Source: Halanaerobiaceae bacterium
GTDB taxonomy: Bacteria; Bacillota; Halanaerobiia; Halanaerobiales; Halarsenatibacteraceae
Direction of reading: 5' to 3'
Assembly: GCA_003554685.1 (NCBI GenBank)
Contig: PWHA01000155.1
Span: forward strand, 1 to 11,138
DNA length: 11,138 nucleotides
Shown: piece by piece, positions 1 through 6,409 of the stretch
Position numbering within the stretch: position 1 is the stretch's first letter
Layout: each line of letters begins with the position of its first letter
Notes under the pieces: model-generated
The model's input: only the letters and a program-made list of their open reading frames with translations
What the model was told of the DNA's origin: nothing
The model's database searches: none
Position numbers and translations under genes: made by a program

Positions 1-119
1 GTTTTGGAGTTACAGCAACCAGGCCTAAGGAAGAATATCAAGAATTGCTTAACAGGCTGACAAAAATAATAAGCCATTTACAGAACAAGAAAGAAACAAA
101 TTTCTATGTTGCTAGATAA
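1..119 (+). CDS. C-terminal end of an unidentified protein (partial)
   Basis: A reading frame open from base 3 runs to a TAA at 117-119 and gives the last 38 residues of a protein that starts outside the window. The tail is mixed charged and hydrophobic (VTATRPKEEYQELLNRLTKI, then a Lys/Asn-rich end), likely a terminal amphipathic helix. It has no membrane segment or motif I recognise. The other two forward frames close within 60 bases. A GC-rich inverted repeat begins six bases after the stop, as expected for the end of a transcription unit. The family cannot be named from this fragment. Confidence 0.55.
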   Translation, partial: FGVTATRPKEEYQELLNRLTKIISHLQNKKETNFYVAR

Positions 120-124
120 AATAA

Positions 125-179
125 TCCCGGGGCACCGCTGAATCAGCTAGACTTTTGCTGAGCATGTCATGCCCCGGGA
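125..179 (+). terminator. GC-rich hairpin after the partial gene, possible terminator
   Basis: TCCCGGGGCA (125-134) and TGCCCCGGGA (170-179) form a perfect 10-bp stem around a 35-nt loop. The loop can fold a small inner hairpin (GCTG/CAGC). It begins six bases after the stop at 119. The U tract is poor (ATATGTTTGTC), so it may be a weak terminator, a processing or mRNA-stability hairpin, or one copy of a dispersed palindrome. Confidence 0.4.
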
Positions 180-347
180 ATATGTTTGTCAGCCCGATCC
201 GGCAGTTTATTTCTGTAAGTTTTCTTGTCTTTCATTACTTCACTTTTCATTACCCCGCTTTAATTTGCCAGCTGATAATCAAAGGCAATAACTGGTTCAT
301 CGCCTGCTACCCAGGCGTTGTGGCAAGGGAGTTATACTGGCAAGTAA

Positions 348-369
348 TTGTTATACAATTGCTATACAA
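348..369. repeat. Two tandem 11-bp repeats TTGYTATACAA
   Basis: TTGTTATACAA (348-358) is followed directly by TTGCTATACAA (359-369), with one mismatch in 11. The period is about one helical turn, so it could place a DNA-binding protein on one face or offer overlapping -10 like boxes (TACAAT occurs in both copies). No good -35 box sits at the right spacing. A regulatory role for the peptidase downstream is only a guess. Confidence 0.4.
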
Positions 370-490
370 TAAAAATGGTTTTGGGAAAAATCTATTAAAT
401 TATTGAGTTAAAGAGGAATATGCCAGGAAAACTTGAATTATATATTACCATGCTAACCAGCAGTTAACCTTAATTTGGGCAGCAAAAGAC

Positions 491-530
491 AACAAAACTC
501 AGGACTGATTAGATGACAAAAAAATTTAAT
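491..530 (+). repeat. Near copy of the translation start region of the gene at 1603
   Basis: Bases 491-530 match 1581-1620 at 33 of 40 positions with no gap. Both hold CAGGA(C/G)TGATT, an ATG at the same place (513 and 1603) and AAAAAAAT after it. Here the frame closes after six codons (ATG at 513, TGA at 531-533) and the GGAG core is changed to GGAC. The similarity fades about eight bases past 530. It looks like a duplicated or decayed start region, or a short leader ORF ahead of the peptidase. Confidence 0.55.
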
Positions 531-655
531 TGAAAATTTGAAAAATAAAACTGTTGAGCAGGAAGAGGATTGATTTTGAACTGAGAATTATTAATCTGAT
601 AAAATTACCGCCAGCTAAGCTAATAGCGAATGCTGGCATCAGGGAGTTGGGAATC

Positions 656-1429
656 TTGCTGAATGATTATTCTTATATTAGACAGAATAATCTTGAGATA
701 AGATATGTAGAGGGCTTTGAAAAGCATCTGGATCTAACTCTTACTGTCTTCAAAAAAAGTTATGATTTTCTTGCCAGATTTTTTTCCCGGGAAATTAAGG
801 ATCCCCTTCGCTTGATTCTGGTTCCTGACAGAAAGGAATATGATCGGCTGGTTATCAAGCTTCTCGGTGTTGATATCGAAACACCCTCAAATCCAGGCAG
901 GCTGGCCCAGCCCCAGAAAACTGATCTGGTTTTCCTCCACCCTTCCGCTTATGACAGGCATTCCAGCTATGTTTTTTGTCCTGATGAATATACTAGGCTT
1001 ATCCGGCATGAGCTGACCCATGTTTTTGAAGAATACCTTGCTCCAGATATAGAGTCAAGCCCTCGCTGGTGGAGTGAAGGTCTGGCTGTTTTTCTCTCCA
1101 GGCAGTGGCAGTACGCAGATCAGTTTGCCTTTCGTCAGCCAGTTCTGGAAGGCATCGAACAGAATAAGCTGCCAGATTTAACAGCAATACAGAATGATAT
1201 TGGTCTGGCCTATGATTGGGGTTGGACCCTGGTTATCTATATCTATTTTACTGAAGGAGGGGGCAGGATAGTTGAAATTGTGAAAGAATTGGATTTTTCT
1301 CAGGCTGATATCATAAAGGAATTAAGCTCTTCGCAGGAACAGCTGGAATTAAACTGGCAAGAGTGGTTGTTAACCCGGGGAAAGAAGATTATTTGCCCGG
1401 CAGCTGATAATTTTAATTTCTTTTGTTAA
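656..1429 (+). CDS. HExxH (gluzincin-type, peptidase MA-like) metallopeptidase, copy 1
   Basis: Predicted zinc metallopeptidase of 257 residues resembling the peptidase_MA group. The HELTH motif gives two zinc-binding His and the catalytic Glu (residues 118, 119 and 122). The third ligand is probably the Glu of RWWSEGLAVF (residue 141), the usual gluzincin layout. The N-terminal half (about 15-70) has the beta-alpha start typical of the group (EIRYVEGFEKHLD, then RLILVPDRKEYDRL). No signal peptide or membrane segment is visible, so it is probably cytoplasmic. Start: the frame opens at TTG 554, but that has no ribosome site. TTG 656 has AGGGAG nine bases upstream and aligns exactly with the start of the copy at 5143, giving equal lengths. 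The substrate is unknown. The secreted nuclease-like gene lies 173 bases downstream on the same strand. Confidence 0.8.
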   Translation: MLNDYSYIRQNNLEIRYVEGFEKHLDLTLTVFKKSYDFLARFFSREIKDPLRLILVPDRKEYDRLVIKLLGVDIETPSNPGRLAQPQKTDLVFLHPSAYDRHSSYVFCPDEYTRLIRHELTHVFEEYLAPDIESSPRWWSEGLAVFLSRQWQYADQFAFRQPVLEGIEQNKLPDLTAIQNDIGLAYDWGWTLVIYIYFTEGGGRIVEIVKELDFSQADIIKELSSSQEQLELNWQEWLLTRGKKIICPAADNFNFFC

Positions 1430-1472
1430 AGCTAATTACCATATTATTATCCGGTGTTTTTTGTTCCTGACA

Positions 1473-1493
1473 TTATCCTGGCTTTATCCTGGC
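1473..1493. repeat. Direct repeat TTATCCTGGC, two copies 11 bp apart
   Basis: TTATCCTGGC occurs at 1473-1482 and again at 1484-1493, with a related TTATCCGGTG at 1447-1456. The copies lie in the 173-bp gap ahead of the gene at 1603, about 110 bases from its start. An 11-bp spacing puts both on the same DNA face, as for an activator site. No matching regulator is present in the window, so the role is open. Confidence 0.4.
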
Positions 1494-1602
1494 ATTAAGT
1501 CATTATTTTATCAGATATAGTAATAATTAGATATGATAATCCGGGAAAGCAGATTGCCGTTAGTTAATTATAATTCCCGTAGCAAAATTCAGGAGTGATT
1601 CG

Positions 1603-2778
1603 ATGATAAAAAAATATGATAAAAAATTATCCAGAGTTTTTATTTTATCAGTCATTATTCTGTCACTAACTCTGACAGTCCTGGCCAGTCAGGCCGCCGC
1701 CGACCTCAGCGTTCACTTTATTGATGTGGGTCAGGGAGATTCAATCCTGATCCAGCATGAGGCAGAAAATAAAAACATGCTGATCGATGCCGGAGACCGC
1801 TGGAACTGGGTAGGCGAAAAAGTGGTAGATTATCTCAATCAGCAGAGAGTTGAGCAGGTCGATGCCGTCGTTTCAACCCATCCTCATGCCGATCACATTG
1901 GGGGACTGGACGATGTCATCCGCAACTTTGAGGTTGGCCGGATTTATGACAGCAGTCGGGTTCATACCACTCAGACCTTTGAAAATTACCTGACGCTTAT
2001 TGATGAGAAGGACATTCCCTATCACACCCCCCGGACCGGAGATAAAATCGAACTGGGCGAGCTGGTTTTCCAGGTTCTTCATCCGGGAGAAGATGTAGAA
2101 AATTACAGCCTGAATGATGCCTCAATTGTTCTGCGGCTGGAATATCATGAGATATCCTTTCTTTTCACCGGTGATGTCGAGTATCAGGCTGAAAGTGAGA
2201 TGGTTGCAGCAGCAGAAAATGACTTAGAACTGGAATCCACCATACTTAAGGTCGGCCACCATGGCAGCTCTACCTCTACCAATGATTTCTTTCTGGAAGA
2301 GGTTAATCCCGAAGCTGCTGTAATTCAGGTGGGTGAGGATAACCGCTTCGGTCATCCCGATGCTGAGGTTCTGGAAGCGCTGGAAAATAAGGGCATAGAA
2401 ATTTATCGCAACGACATGCATGGAGATATTGTTGTTGAAACTGATGGTGCTGATTATCAGGTGCTGGTCAGCCGGGAGGCTGATCCCCGGGCTCCCCCTG
2501 CGGATGTACCTGCTGAAGAAGAGGAAGAGGAGAAAGAAGAAGAAGATAAAGAAGAGGAAGAAGACTCTCCCGCAGAAGCAGATCCGGACAAAATTAATCT
2601 TAACACCGCTGACCACGATGAACTTCAGGAGCTTCACGGTATCGGTCCAGCCTATGCTGAAAATATCATAGAATACCGGGAAGAACAGGGCGGATTTCAC
2701 ACGATAGAGGAAATCAAAGAGGTTCCCGGCATCGGGCCGGCAACCTTTGAAGATATCAAAGCTGACATCACTCTTTGA
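1603..2778 (+). CDS. Secreted ComEC-like metallo-beta-lactamase protein with ComEA-like helix-hairpin-helix tail
   Basis: A 391-residue exported protein. Residues 1-33 form a signal peptide (basic start, hydrophobic core, AAA before the likely cut). Residues 35-290 are a metallo-beta-lactamase fold of the ComEC/Rec2 type: FIDVGQGDSILI, metal-binding THPHADHIGG (92-101), FTGD (188-191), VGHHGS (217-222) and a late GHP (250-252). A very acidic Glu-rich linker (about 304-326) leads to a ComEA-like double helix-hairpin-helix domain (330-391) with INLNTAD, GIGPAYAENII and PGIGPATFEDI, which should bind DNA without base preference. In ComEC this fold is proposed to degrade one DNA strand during uptake. 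Here no membrane channel is attached, so an extracytoplasmic nuclease or phosphodiesterase that grips DNA is a fair inference. AGGAG lies seven bases before the ATG. DUF3006 follows after 19 bases. Confidence 0.88.
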   Translation: MIKKYDKKLSRVFILSVIILSLTLTVLASQAAADLSVHFIDVGQGDSILIQHEAENKNMLIDAGDRWNWVGEKVVDYLNQQRVEQVDAVVSTHPHADHIGGLDDVIRNFEVGRIYDSSRVHTTQTFENYLTLIDEKDIPYHTPRTGDKIELGELVFQVLHPGEDVENYSLNDASIVLRLEYHEISFLFTGDVEYQAESEMVAAAENDLELESTILKVGHHGSSTSTNDFFLEEVNPEAAVIQVGEDNRFGHPDAEVLEALENKGIEIYRNDMHGDIVVETDGADYQVLVSREADPRAPPADVPAEEEEEEKEEEDKEEEEDSPAEADPDKINLNTADHDELQELHGIGPAYAENIIEYREEQGGFHTIEEIKEVPGIGPATFEDIKADITL

Positions 2779-2797
2779 AATATTTTGAGGAGAGATC

Positions 2798-3046
2798 ATG
2801 ATGTGCGATATTAGAGCCACAGTTGATCGAATTGAGGGAGATAAAGCTGTTCTGCTGGTCAGGAATGGTGAGGAGGAGGAAATCATTTTGCCTGTCAGTC
2901 TGCTGCCCGATGAAGCCGGTGAAGGCAGCATTCTGGAGCTCAGAATAGAGCTTGATCAGCAGGAAACCTCCCGGGCAGAGGAGCGGGTTAAGAGCTTGAT
3001 TGAGAAACTGAGGAATAAGACTGCTGACCAGAAAAATGATTCGTAA
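2798..3046 (+). CDS. DUF3006 family small protein
   Basis: An 82-residue acidic protein with the DUF3006 pattern: an N-terminal beta-rich part (RATVDRIEGDKAVLLVRNGE, then EIILPVSLLP), a short turn rich in Glu and Gly, then a charged helix (RAEERVKSLIEKLRNK). It has no signal peptide. GAGGAG at 2787-2792 serves either ATG 2798 or ATG 2801; the second is better spaced (8 nt) and would remove one Met. It begins 19 bases after the stop of the ComEC-like gene, so the two are almost certainly co-transcribed. DUF3006 genes commonly sit beside ComEC-like beta-lactamase genes in Firmicutes. The biochemical role is unknown; a partner or modulator of the secreted enzyme would be a guess. Confidence 0.8.
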   Translation: MMCDIRATVDRIEGDKAVLLVRNGEEEEIILPVSLLPDEAGEGSILELRIELDQQETSRAEERVKSLIEKLRNKTADQKNDS

Positions 3047-3195
3047 TTATTATTTTTAAAAGTTAATTATTTATAAAAAAAATTAAATTTTCCTGCTGTG
3101 AATCCACCCGTCCGCTGTGCTTAGTGCTTAGTCTTAGTGTAAAATAGCAATAGGGCAATTGTTGAAAGAGTTTGAAAATGACTTTAGGTGCTAAA

Positions 3196-3320
3196 AAGAG
3201 GGCTCCTCCCTGATATAATAGTTTCGTACCACCAAAACCATAAATAAGGAGTGAGCCCTCTTGTCAAATATTATAACACAAGTTAGGCCGCTGTGTCGAA
3301 TATTGACAGATTATTTTTAA
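3196..3320 (+). mobile_element. Truncated 5' end of an insertion-sequence transposase gene
   Basis: A TTG start at 3261 with AAGGAG upstream (3246-3251) opens a 19-codon frame, MSNIITQVRPLCRILTDYF, closed by TAA at 3318. It resembles the beginning of IS4-superfamily transposases, as far as I can judge by eye. An extended -10 promoter, TGATATAAT (3211-3219), lies between the arms of a long inverted repeat: AAGAGGGCTC plus CTCC (3196-3209) against GGAG-T-GAGCCCTCTT (3248-3262, one bulged base). Transcripts reading in from outside would hide the ribosome site in this hairpin, a known self-limiting device of insertion sequences. The rest of the element and its right end are missing. Family assignment is uncertain; a stand-alone leader peptide is the alternative. 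Confidence 0.5.
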
Positions 3321-3331
3321 TATGCTATAAT
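3303..3331 (+). promoter_or_regulatory. Perfect-consensus sigma-A promoter for the binding-protein gene
   Basis: TTGACA (3303-3308), a 17-nt spacer and TATAAT (3326-3331) match the vegetative consensus at all 12 positions. Transcription should start near 3338, leaving a short leader of about 40 bases before the GTG at 3378. The -35 box overlaps the last codons of the transposase scrap, so the element may have supplied half of the promoter. Confidence 0.8.
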
Positions 3332-3377
3332 AATTTTCACAAAATTTAATTTTAATAAAATGAAGGAGGGAGTAGAT

Positions 3378-4970
3378 GTGAATTTTCTAAGCAGATTAAC
3401 CCATGACAGACAGAAGAGAGCAGTGGAAAGCGGTTTTGGTCTCAGAGGTATTGCGATCCTGATGCTAGTGCTGGTTTTTGTCTTTGCTGGAGCTCTGACA
3501 GTATCAGCAGAAGACAGGGTGGTTATCGGTCAGCAGGCTGATGCCCCCGGACTTCACACCCTGGTTGATGTAGATGTATACGCCTTTGAAAGAATTAATA
3601 TGATCAGTGAACCCCTGGTATTTATTGAGCACGACCTTAGCCTGTCCCCCAATCTAGCTGTGGACTGGGAAATCAGTGAGGATGCCATGCAGATTGAAAT
3701 GGAGTTAAGATAAGGAGTTTTATGGCATCACGGCCGGGAATTTGTGGCAGAAGATGTCAGATATACCTATGAGTGGGTATTGGATGAAGATAATCCGGCT
3801 GCCAACCGGGATCTTTATGCCGCCATTGAAGAGATTGAAATAGTCGATGACTATCATATCATTTTTCATCTCAGCGAGCCCTATACTTTTTTAATCAATA
3901 ACATGGCTCGAATTGGAATAGTGCCCTATGATTATCATGAAGAAGTCGGCCATGAAGAATTCCGTCAGGCTCCAATCGGCACCGGCCCTTATGTCCATGA
4001 AGAATGGGCTGACGATGACTATCATATTCTGACCGCTTTTGACAATTACTGGGGAGGAGAGCCCAACTTTGAAGTGGTTGATTTTAGACCCATCCCCGAA
4101 GATTCTTCCCGGCTGCTGGCCTTTGAAGCCGGTGAAATTGACATGTATCAGGGCGGGGTTGTTCCTGAAGAACTGGCCAGGCTGGAAGCAGATCCTGATG
4201 TTGTTGTTGACCGCACCACCGGAACCGGTTATGATTATCTCGGTATGAATCTGGCTTCCGAATTTAATCCCGAAGCTATGGCCAATTTAGATCTGCGCCT
4301 GGCTATTACTCATGCAGTAAATCGCGAGGCTATAGTAGAACATGTTCAGCGGGGAATAGGCAGCGCCGGTAAAAGCCAGATAATTCCTGAAATGCCTCAT
4401 TTCAACCCGGATATTGATTATCCCGAGTATGATCCTGATCTGGCCCGGGAATATTTTGCAGAGTCAGGCCTGGAAGATCTGACCCTTCAGATATATGTTC
4501 ATGAAGATCCGGTAAATATGGAAATTGCAGAAATTGTGGCCTATGAGCTGGGGCAGATTGGAATTGAGGTCGAGGTAAACGTGGAAGAATGGGGAGCTTT
4601 TCTAGATAGAATACTCGGCACCAATGAATATGATCTCTTTATCCTTGGCTGGACCGGACAGGTCGACCCCGATCGAGCCTCCTACCGACAGTTTCATTCC
4701 CAGGGCACCATGAACATGGTTAACTTCTCAAATGAAAGGGTAGATGAACTGCTGGAACGTGGTCGGGCATTGGATCCCAACAGTCAAGAATCGATAGAAA
4801 ACTATCAGGAAGTCCAGCAAATTTTGCTGGAAGAGCATCCCAAAGCCTTCATAGCCTATCAGGAATCCGTGGCGCTGATTCAGCCCTGGTTTGAGGGCTT
4901 CCGCAACCATCCCTATGGAGCCAACACCTGGCTACAGCTGGTTGATGATATTGTCAGAGTAGAGCAGTGA
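3378..4970 (+). pseudogene. Oligopeptide-type ABC transporter substrate-binding protein, interrupted by an in-frame TAA
   Basis: Periplasmic solute-binding protein of the SBP_bac_5 (OppA/DppA) family, about 530 codons. GTG 3378 is the likely start, since AAGGAGG lies eight bases before it; an ATG at 3360 sits ahead of that ribosome site. Residues 1-44 form a signal peptide (core ILMLVLVFVFAGALTV, cut after SA) with no lipobox Cys. The mature part has family features such as DWEISED, EDVRYTYE, GTGPYVHEEW, DNYWGG, DLRLAITHAVNREAI and the late IAYQESVALIQPW. Codon 112 (3711-3713) is TAA; the same frame continues as GVLWHHGREFVAEDV, so the family motif LR-E-GV has lost its Glu by one G-to-T change. 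Without readthrough only a 111-residue stub forms. No permease or ATPase genes are adjacent. A sequencing error is the alternative. Confidence 0.82.
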
Positions 4971-5001
4971 AAATAATATAGTTTCACAATCATCCCATTT
5001 G

Positions 5002-5058
5002 AGACCGGGGGTTTTGTCCGGGAAAAATCCCGCAGACAAGCCCCCGGGTCTTTATTTT
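5002..5058 (+). terminator. Strong intrinsic terminator after the binding-protein gene
   Basis: AGACCGGGGG (5002-5011) pairs with CCCCCGGGTCT (5041-5051) with one bulge. The stem continues as TTGTC/GACAA and CGGGA/TCCCG around an AAAA loop (5024-5027). TTTATTTT follows at 5051-5058. It lies 32 bases after the stop at 4970. Confidence 0.88.
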
Positions 5059-5142
5059 GCAGGGAAAATATCAGCTGCCGGCAAATAGTTAAATACAAAC
5101 CCGGTCAGCTAAAAGTAATAAAAATTTATGGAGGGGACAGTT

Positions 5143-5916
5143 TTGCTGCAGAAATATTCTTGTTACAGGCAGGGAAATGTTGAAATAAAATATATTGAGG
5201 GTTTTGAAAAATATCTGGATCTAACTCTCTCTGCCTTTAAAGAAAGTTATGATTTTCTTTCCAGTTTTTTCTCTGAAGAAATTAATGATCTCTTTCGTCT
5301 GATACTGGTCCCGGATAGAGATGAATATGACCGGCTGGTAATAAATCTTCTGGGTGTGAATATTAAAACTCCCTCAAACCCAGGCAGGCTGGCACAGCCC
5401 CAGAAAACCGATCTGGTTTTTCTCCACCCCTCCGCCTATGCCAGGCATTCTACCTATGTTTTCTGTCCCGATGAATATATCAGGATGATCCGGCATGAAC
5501 TAACCCATGTTTTTGAAGAATATCTTGCACCTGATATAGAAACAAGTCCCCGCTGGTGGAGTGAAGGTCTGGCTGTTTTTCTTTCCAAGCAGTGGCAGTA
5601 CTCAGATCAGTTTATGTTTCGACAGCCGGTGCTGGAAGGTATAAAAGTGAACAAGCTTCCAGATTTATCAGGAATACAAAAAGATGTTGGCCTGGCCTAT
5701 GATTGGGGCTGGACCCTTGTTATGTATCTGTATTTTACTGAAGGTAGAAATAGGGTGGTCGAAATTGTTAAAGAATTTGATTTTTCTCAAAACGATATTA
5801 TTAAAGCATCCAGCCCTTCAAGAGAAGAGCTGGAAGCAAGCTGGAAAGAATGGCTGTTAATCCACGGAAAAAAGATTATCTACAAAGCAGAAGAAGATTT
5901 TGATTTTTTTAGCTAA
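5143..5916 (+). CDS. HExxH (gluzincin-type, peptidase MA-like) metallopeptidase, copy 2
   Basis: Paralogue of the gene at 656. The two 257-residue products align without a gap and differ at about 60 positions by hand count. HELTH supplies His 108, Glu 109 and His 112, and RWWSEG supplies Glu 131. Conservation is highest across the catalytic core, including the stretch PSNPGRLAQPQKTDLVFLHP, and lowest at both ends. No signal peptide or membrane segment is seen. The start is TTG 5143, with GGAGGGG (5130-5136) six bases upstream; the ATG at 5128 has no ribosome site and overlaps this one. The gene follows the terminator at 5058, so it must have its own promoter, which I could not place. It converges on csaA with only 47 bases between the stops. 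Substrate unknown. Confidence 0.82.
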   Translation: MLQKYSCYRQGNVEIKYIEGFEKYLDLTLSAFKESYDFLSSFFSEEINDLFRLILVPDRDEYDRLVINLLGVNIKTPSNPGRLAQPQKTDLVFLHPSAYARHSTYVFCPDEYIRMIRHELTHVFEEYLAPDIETSPRWWSEGLAVFLSKQWQYSDQFMFRQPVLEGIKVNKLPDLSGIQKDVGLAYDWGWTLVMYLYFTEGRNRVVEIVKEFDFSQNDIIKASSPSREELEASWKEWLLIHGKKIIYKAEEDFDFFS

Positions 5917-5963
5917 TTTCCAGAGGTTTATTTCCGGAGTTGGTCTACTTAAAAAACTAAAAC

Positions 5964-6293
5964 TTACATAACTTTGAGACCGTTCTCCACCTCTCGTTCC
6001 GGCTGCAGCAGAATAACACCCTCTTCTGCTCCTACAACTCCTAATATCAGGCATTCAGAGAGAAAATTGGCTATCTGCTTGGGCGGGAAATTAACCACCG
6101 CAATGACCTGCCTGCCCTCAAGTTCGTCTTTGCTGTAAGCATCGGTTATCTGAGCGCTGGATTTTTTCTCACCTAGATCACCAAAATCCACCCAGATCTT
6201 ATAGGCTTCATTGCGGGCTTCGGGAAAATCCTCCACCCGAATCACCCTGCCAACCCGCATTTCAACCTTCTCGAAATCTTCCCACTTTAACAT
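5964..6293 (-). CDS. csaA: CsaA-type tRNA-binding domain protein
   Basis: A 109-residue stand-alone tRNA-binding (EMAP/OB-fold) protein of the CsaA family, a small cytoplasmic homodimer in known cases. Family hallmarks are visible in order: DFEKVEMRVGRVIRVEDFPEARN (7-28), YKIWVDFGDLG (31-41), KSSAQITDAY (44-53), VIAVVNFPPKQIANFLSE (63-80), LILGVVG (82-88) and a closing LLQPEREVENG (95-105). The length equals that of complete CsaA proteins. ATG 6293 with a G-rich stretch just upstream gives the usual short N-terminus; a GTG at 6305 would add four residues but lacks a ribosome site. In Bacillus, CsaA is linked to protein export as a chaperone, though RNA binding is the firmer property. It appears to be a single-gene unit. 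Confidence 0.88.
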   Translation of the reverse strand: MLKWEDFEKVEMRVGRVIRVEDFPEARNEAYKIWVDFGDLGEKKSSAQITDAYSKDELEGRQVIAVVNFPPKQIANFLSECLILGVVGAEEGVILLQPEREVENGLKVM

Positions 6294-6377
6294 ATTATCC
6301 CCCACTTCTGTCTGTAAGTCAGTTGTTCAATGATTTTTCTAGCTAAATTATCTACTAATAAAAAACATATGATTAAG

Positions 6378-6397
6378 CTGAATCTGATCATATTCAG
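6378..6397 (-). terminator. Weak hairpin beyond the permease gene
   Basis: CTGAAT (6378-6383) and ATTCAG (6392-6397) form a 6-bp stem around TGATCA, an almost perfect 20-bp palindrome. Read on the minus strand, a T run follows about a dozen bases later. It may end the exporter operon, but the stem is AT-rich and the T run is not adjacent, so an operator near csaA is also possible. Confidence 0.3.
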
Positions 6398-6409
6398 ATA
6401 ATATCACCC

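Larger units (their letters stand above)
120..655. other. Intergenic stretch with no convincing gene
   Basis: About 535 bases separate the first partial gene from the preferred start of the first peptidase. I see no credible protein: the longest plus-strand frame (155-406) lacks a ribosome site and has no family-like composition. What can be seen is the hairpin at 125-179, a 6-bp GC hairpin CGCCTG/CAGGCG at 301-317, two tandem 11-bp repeats at 348-369, and at 491-530 a near copy of the start region of the gene at 1603. The frame of the peptidase stays open back to a TTG at 554. Confidence 0.6.
3047..3359. other. Intergenic region carrying an IS scrap and a strong promoter
   Basis: 313 bases between DUF3006 and the binding-protein gene. 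The first 70 are AT-rich with no clear terminator. Three short imperfect repeats (GCTTAGT, GCTTAGT, CTTAGTG) lie at 3119-3139. From about 3196 on there is an insertion-sequence scrap, followed by the promoter of the next gene. No other gene is seen. Confidence 0.6.

Noticed and set aside
155..406. Open frame of 83 codons in the leader region
   Set aside because: No ribosome site, composition unlike a real protein, begins inside the hairpin and matches no family I know.
2224..2931. Minus-strand open frame of 235 codons
   Set aside because: It lies antisense to the ComEC-like gene and DUF3006. Its Phe-rich centre is merely the complement of the Glu-rich linker.
3711..3746. Split of the binding protein into two functional genes, or a frameshift
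   Set aside because: Both parts are in the same frame and one codon restores the family motif. The second part has no signal peptide and no ribosome site.
656..5916. The peptidase pair as direct repeats of a composite transposon
   Set aside because: The copies are too diverged and encode intact peptidases; no transposase or flanking target duplication is visible.
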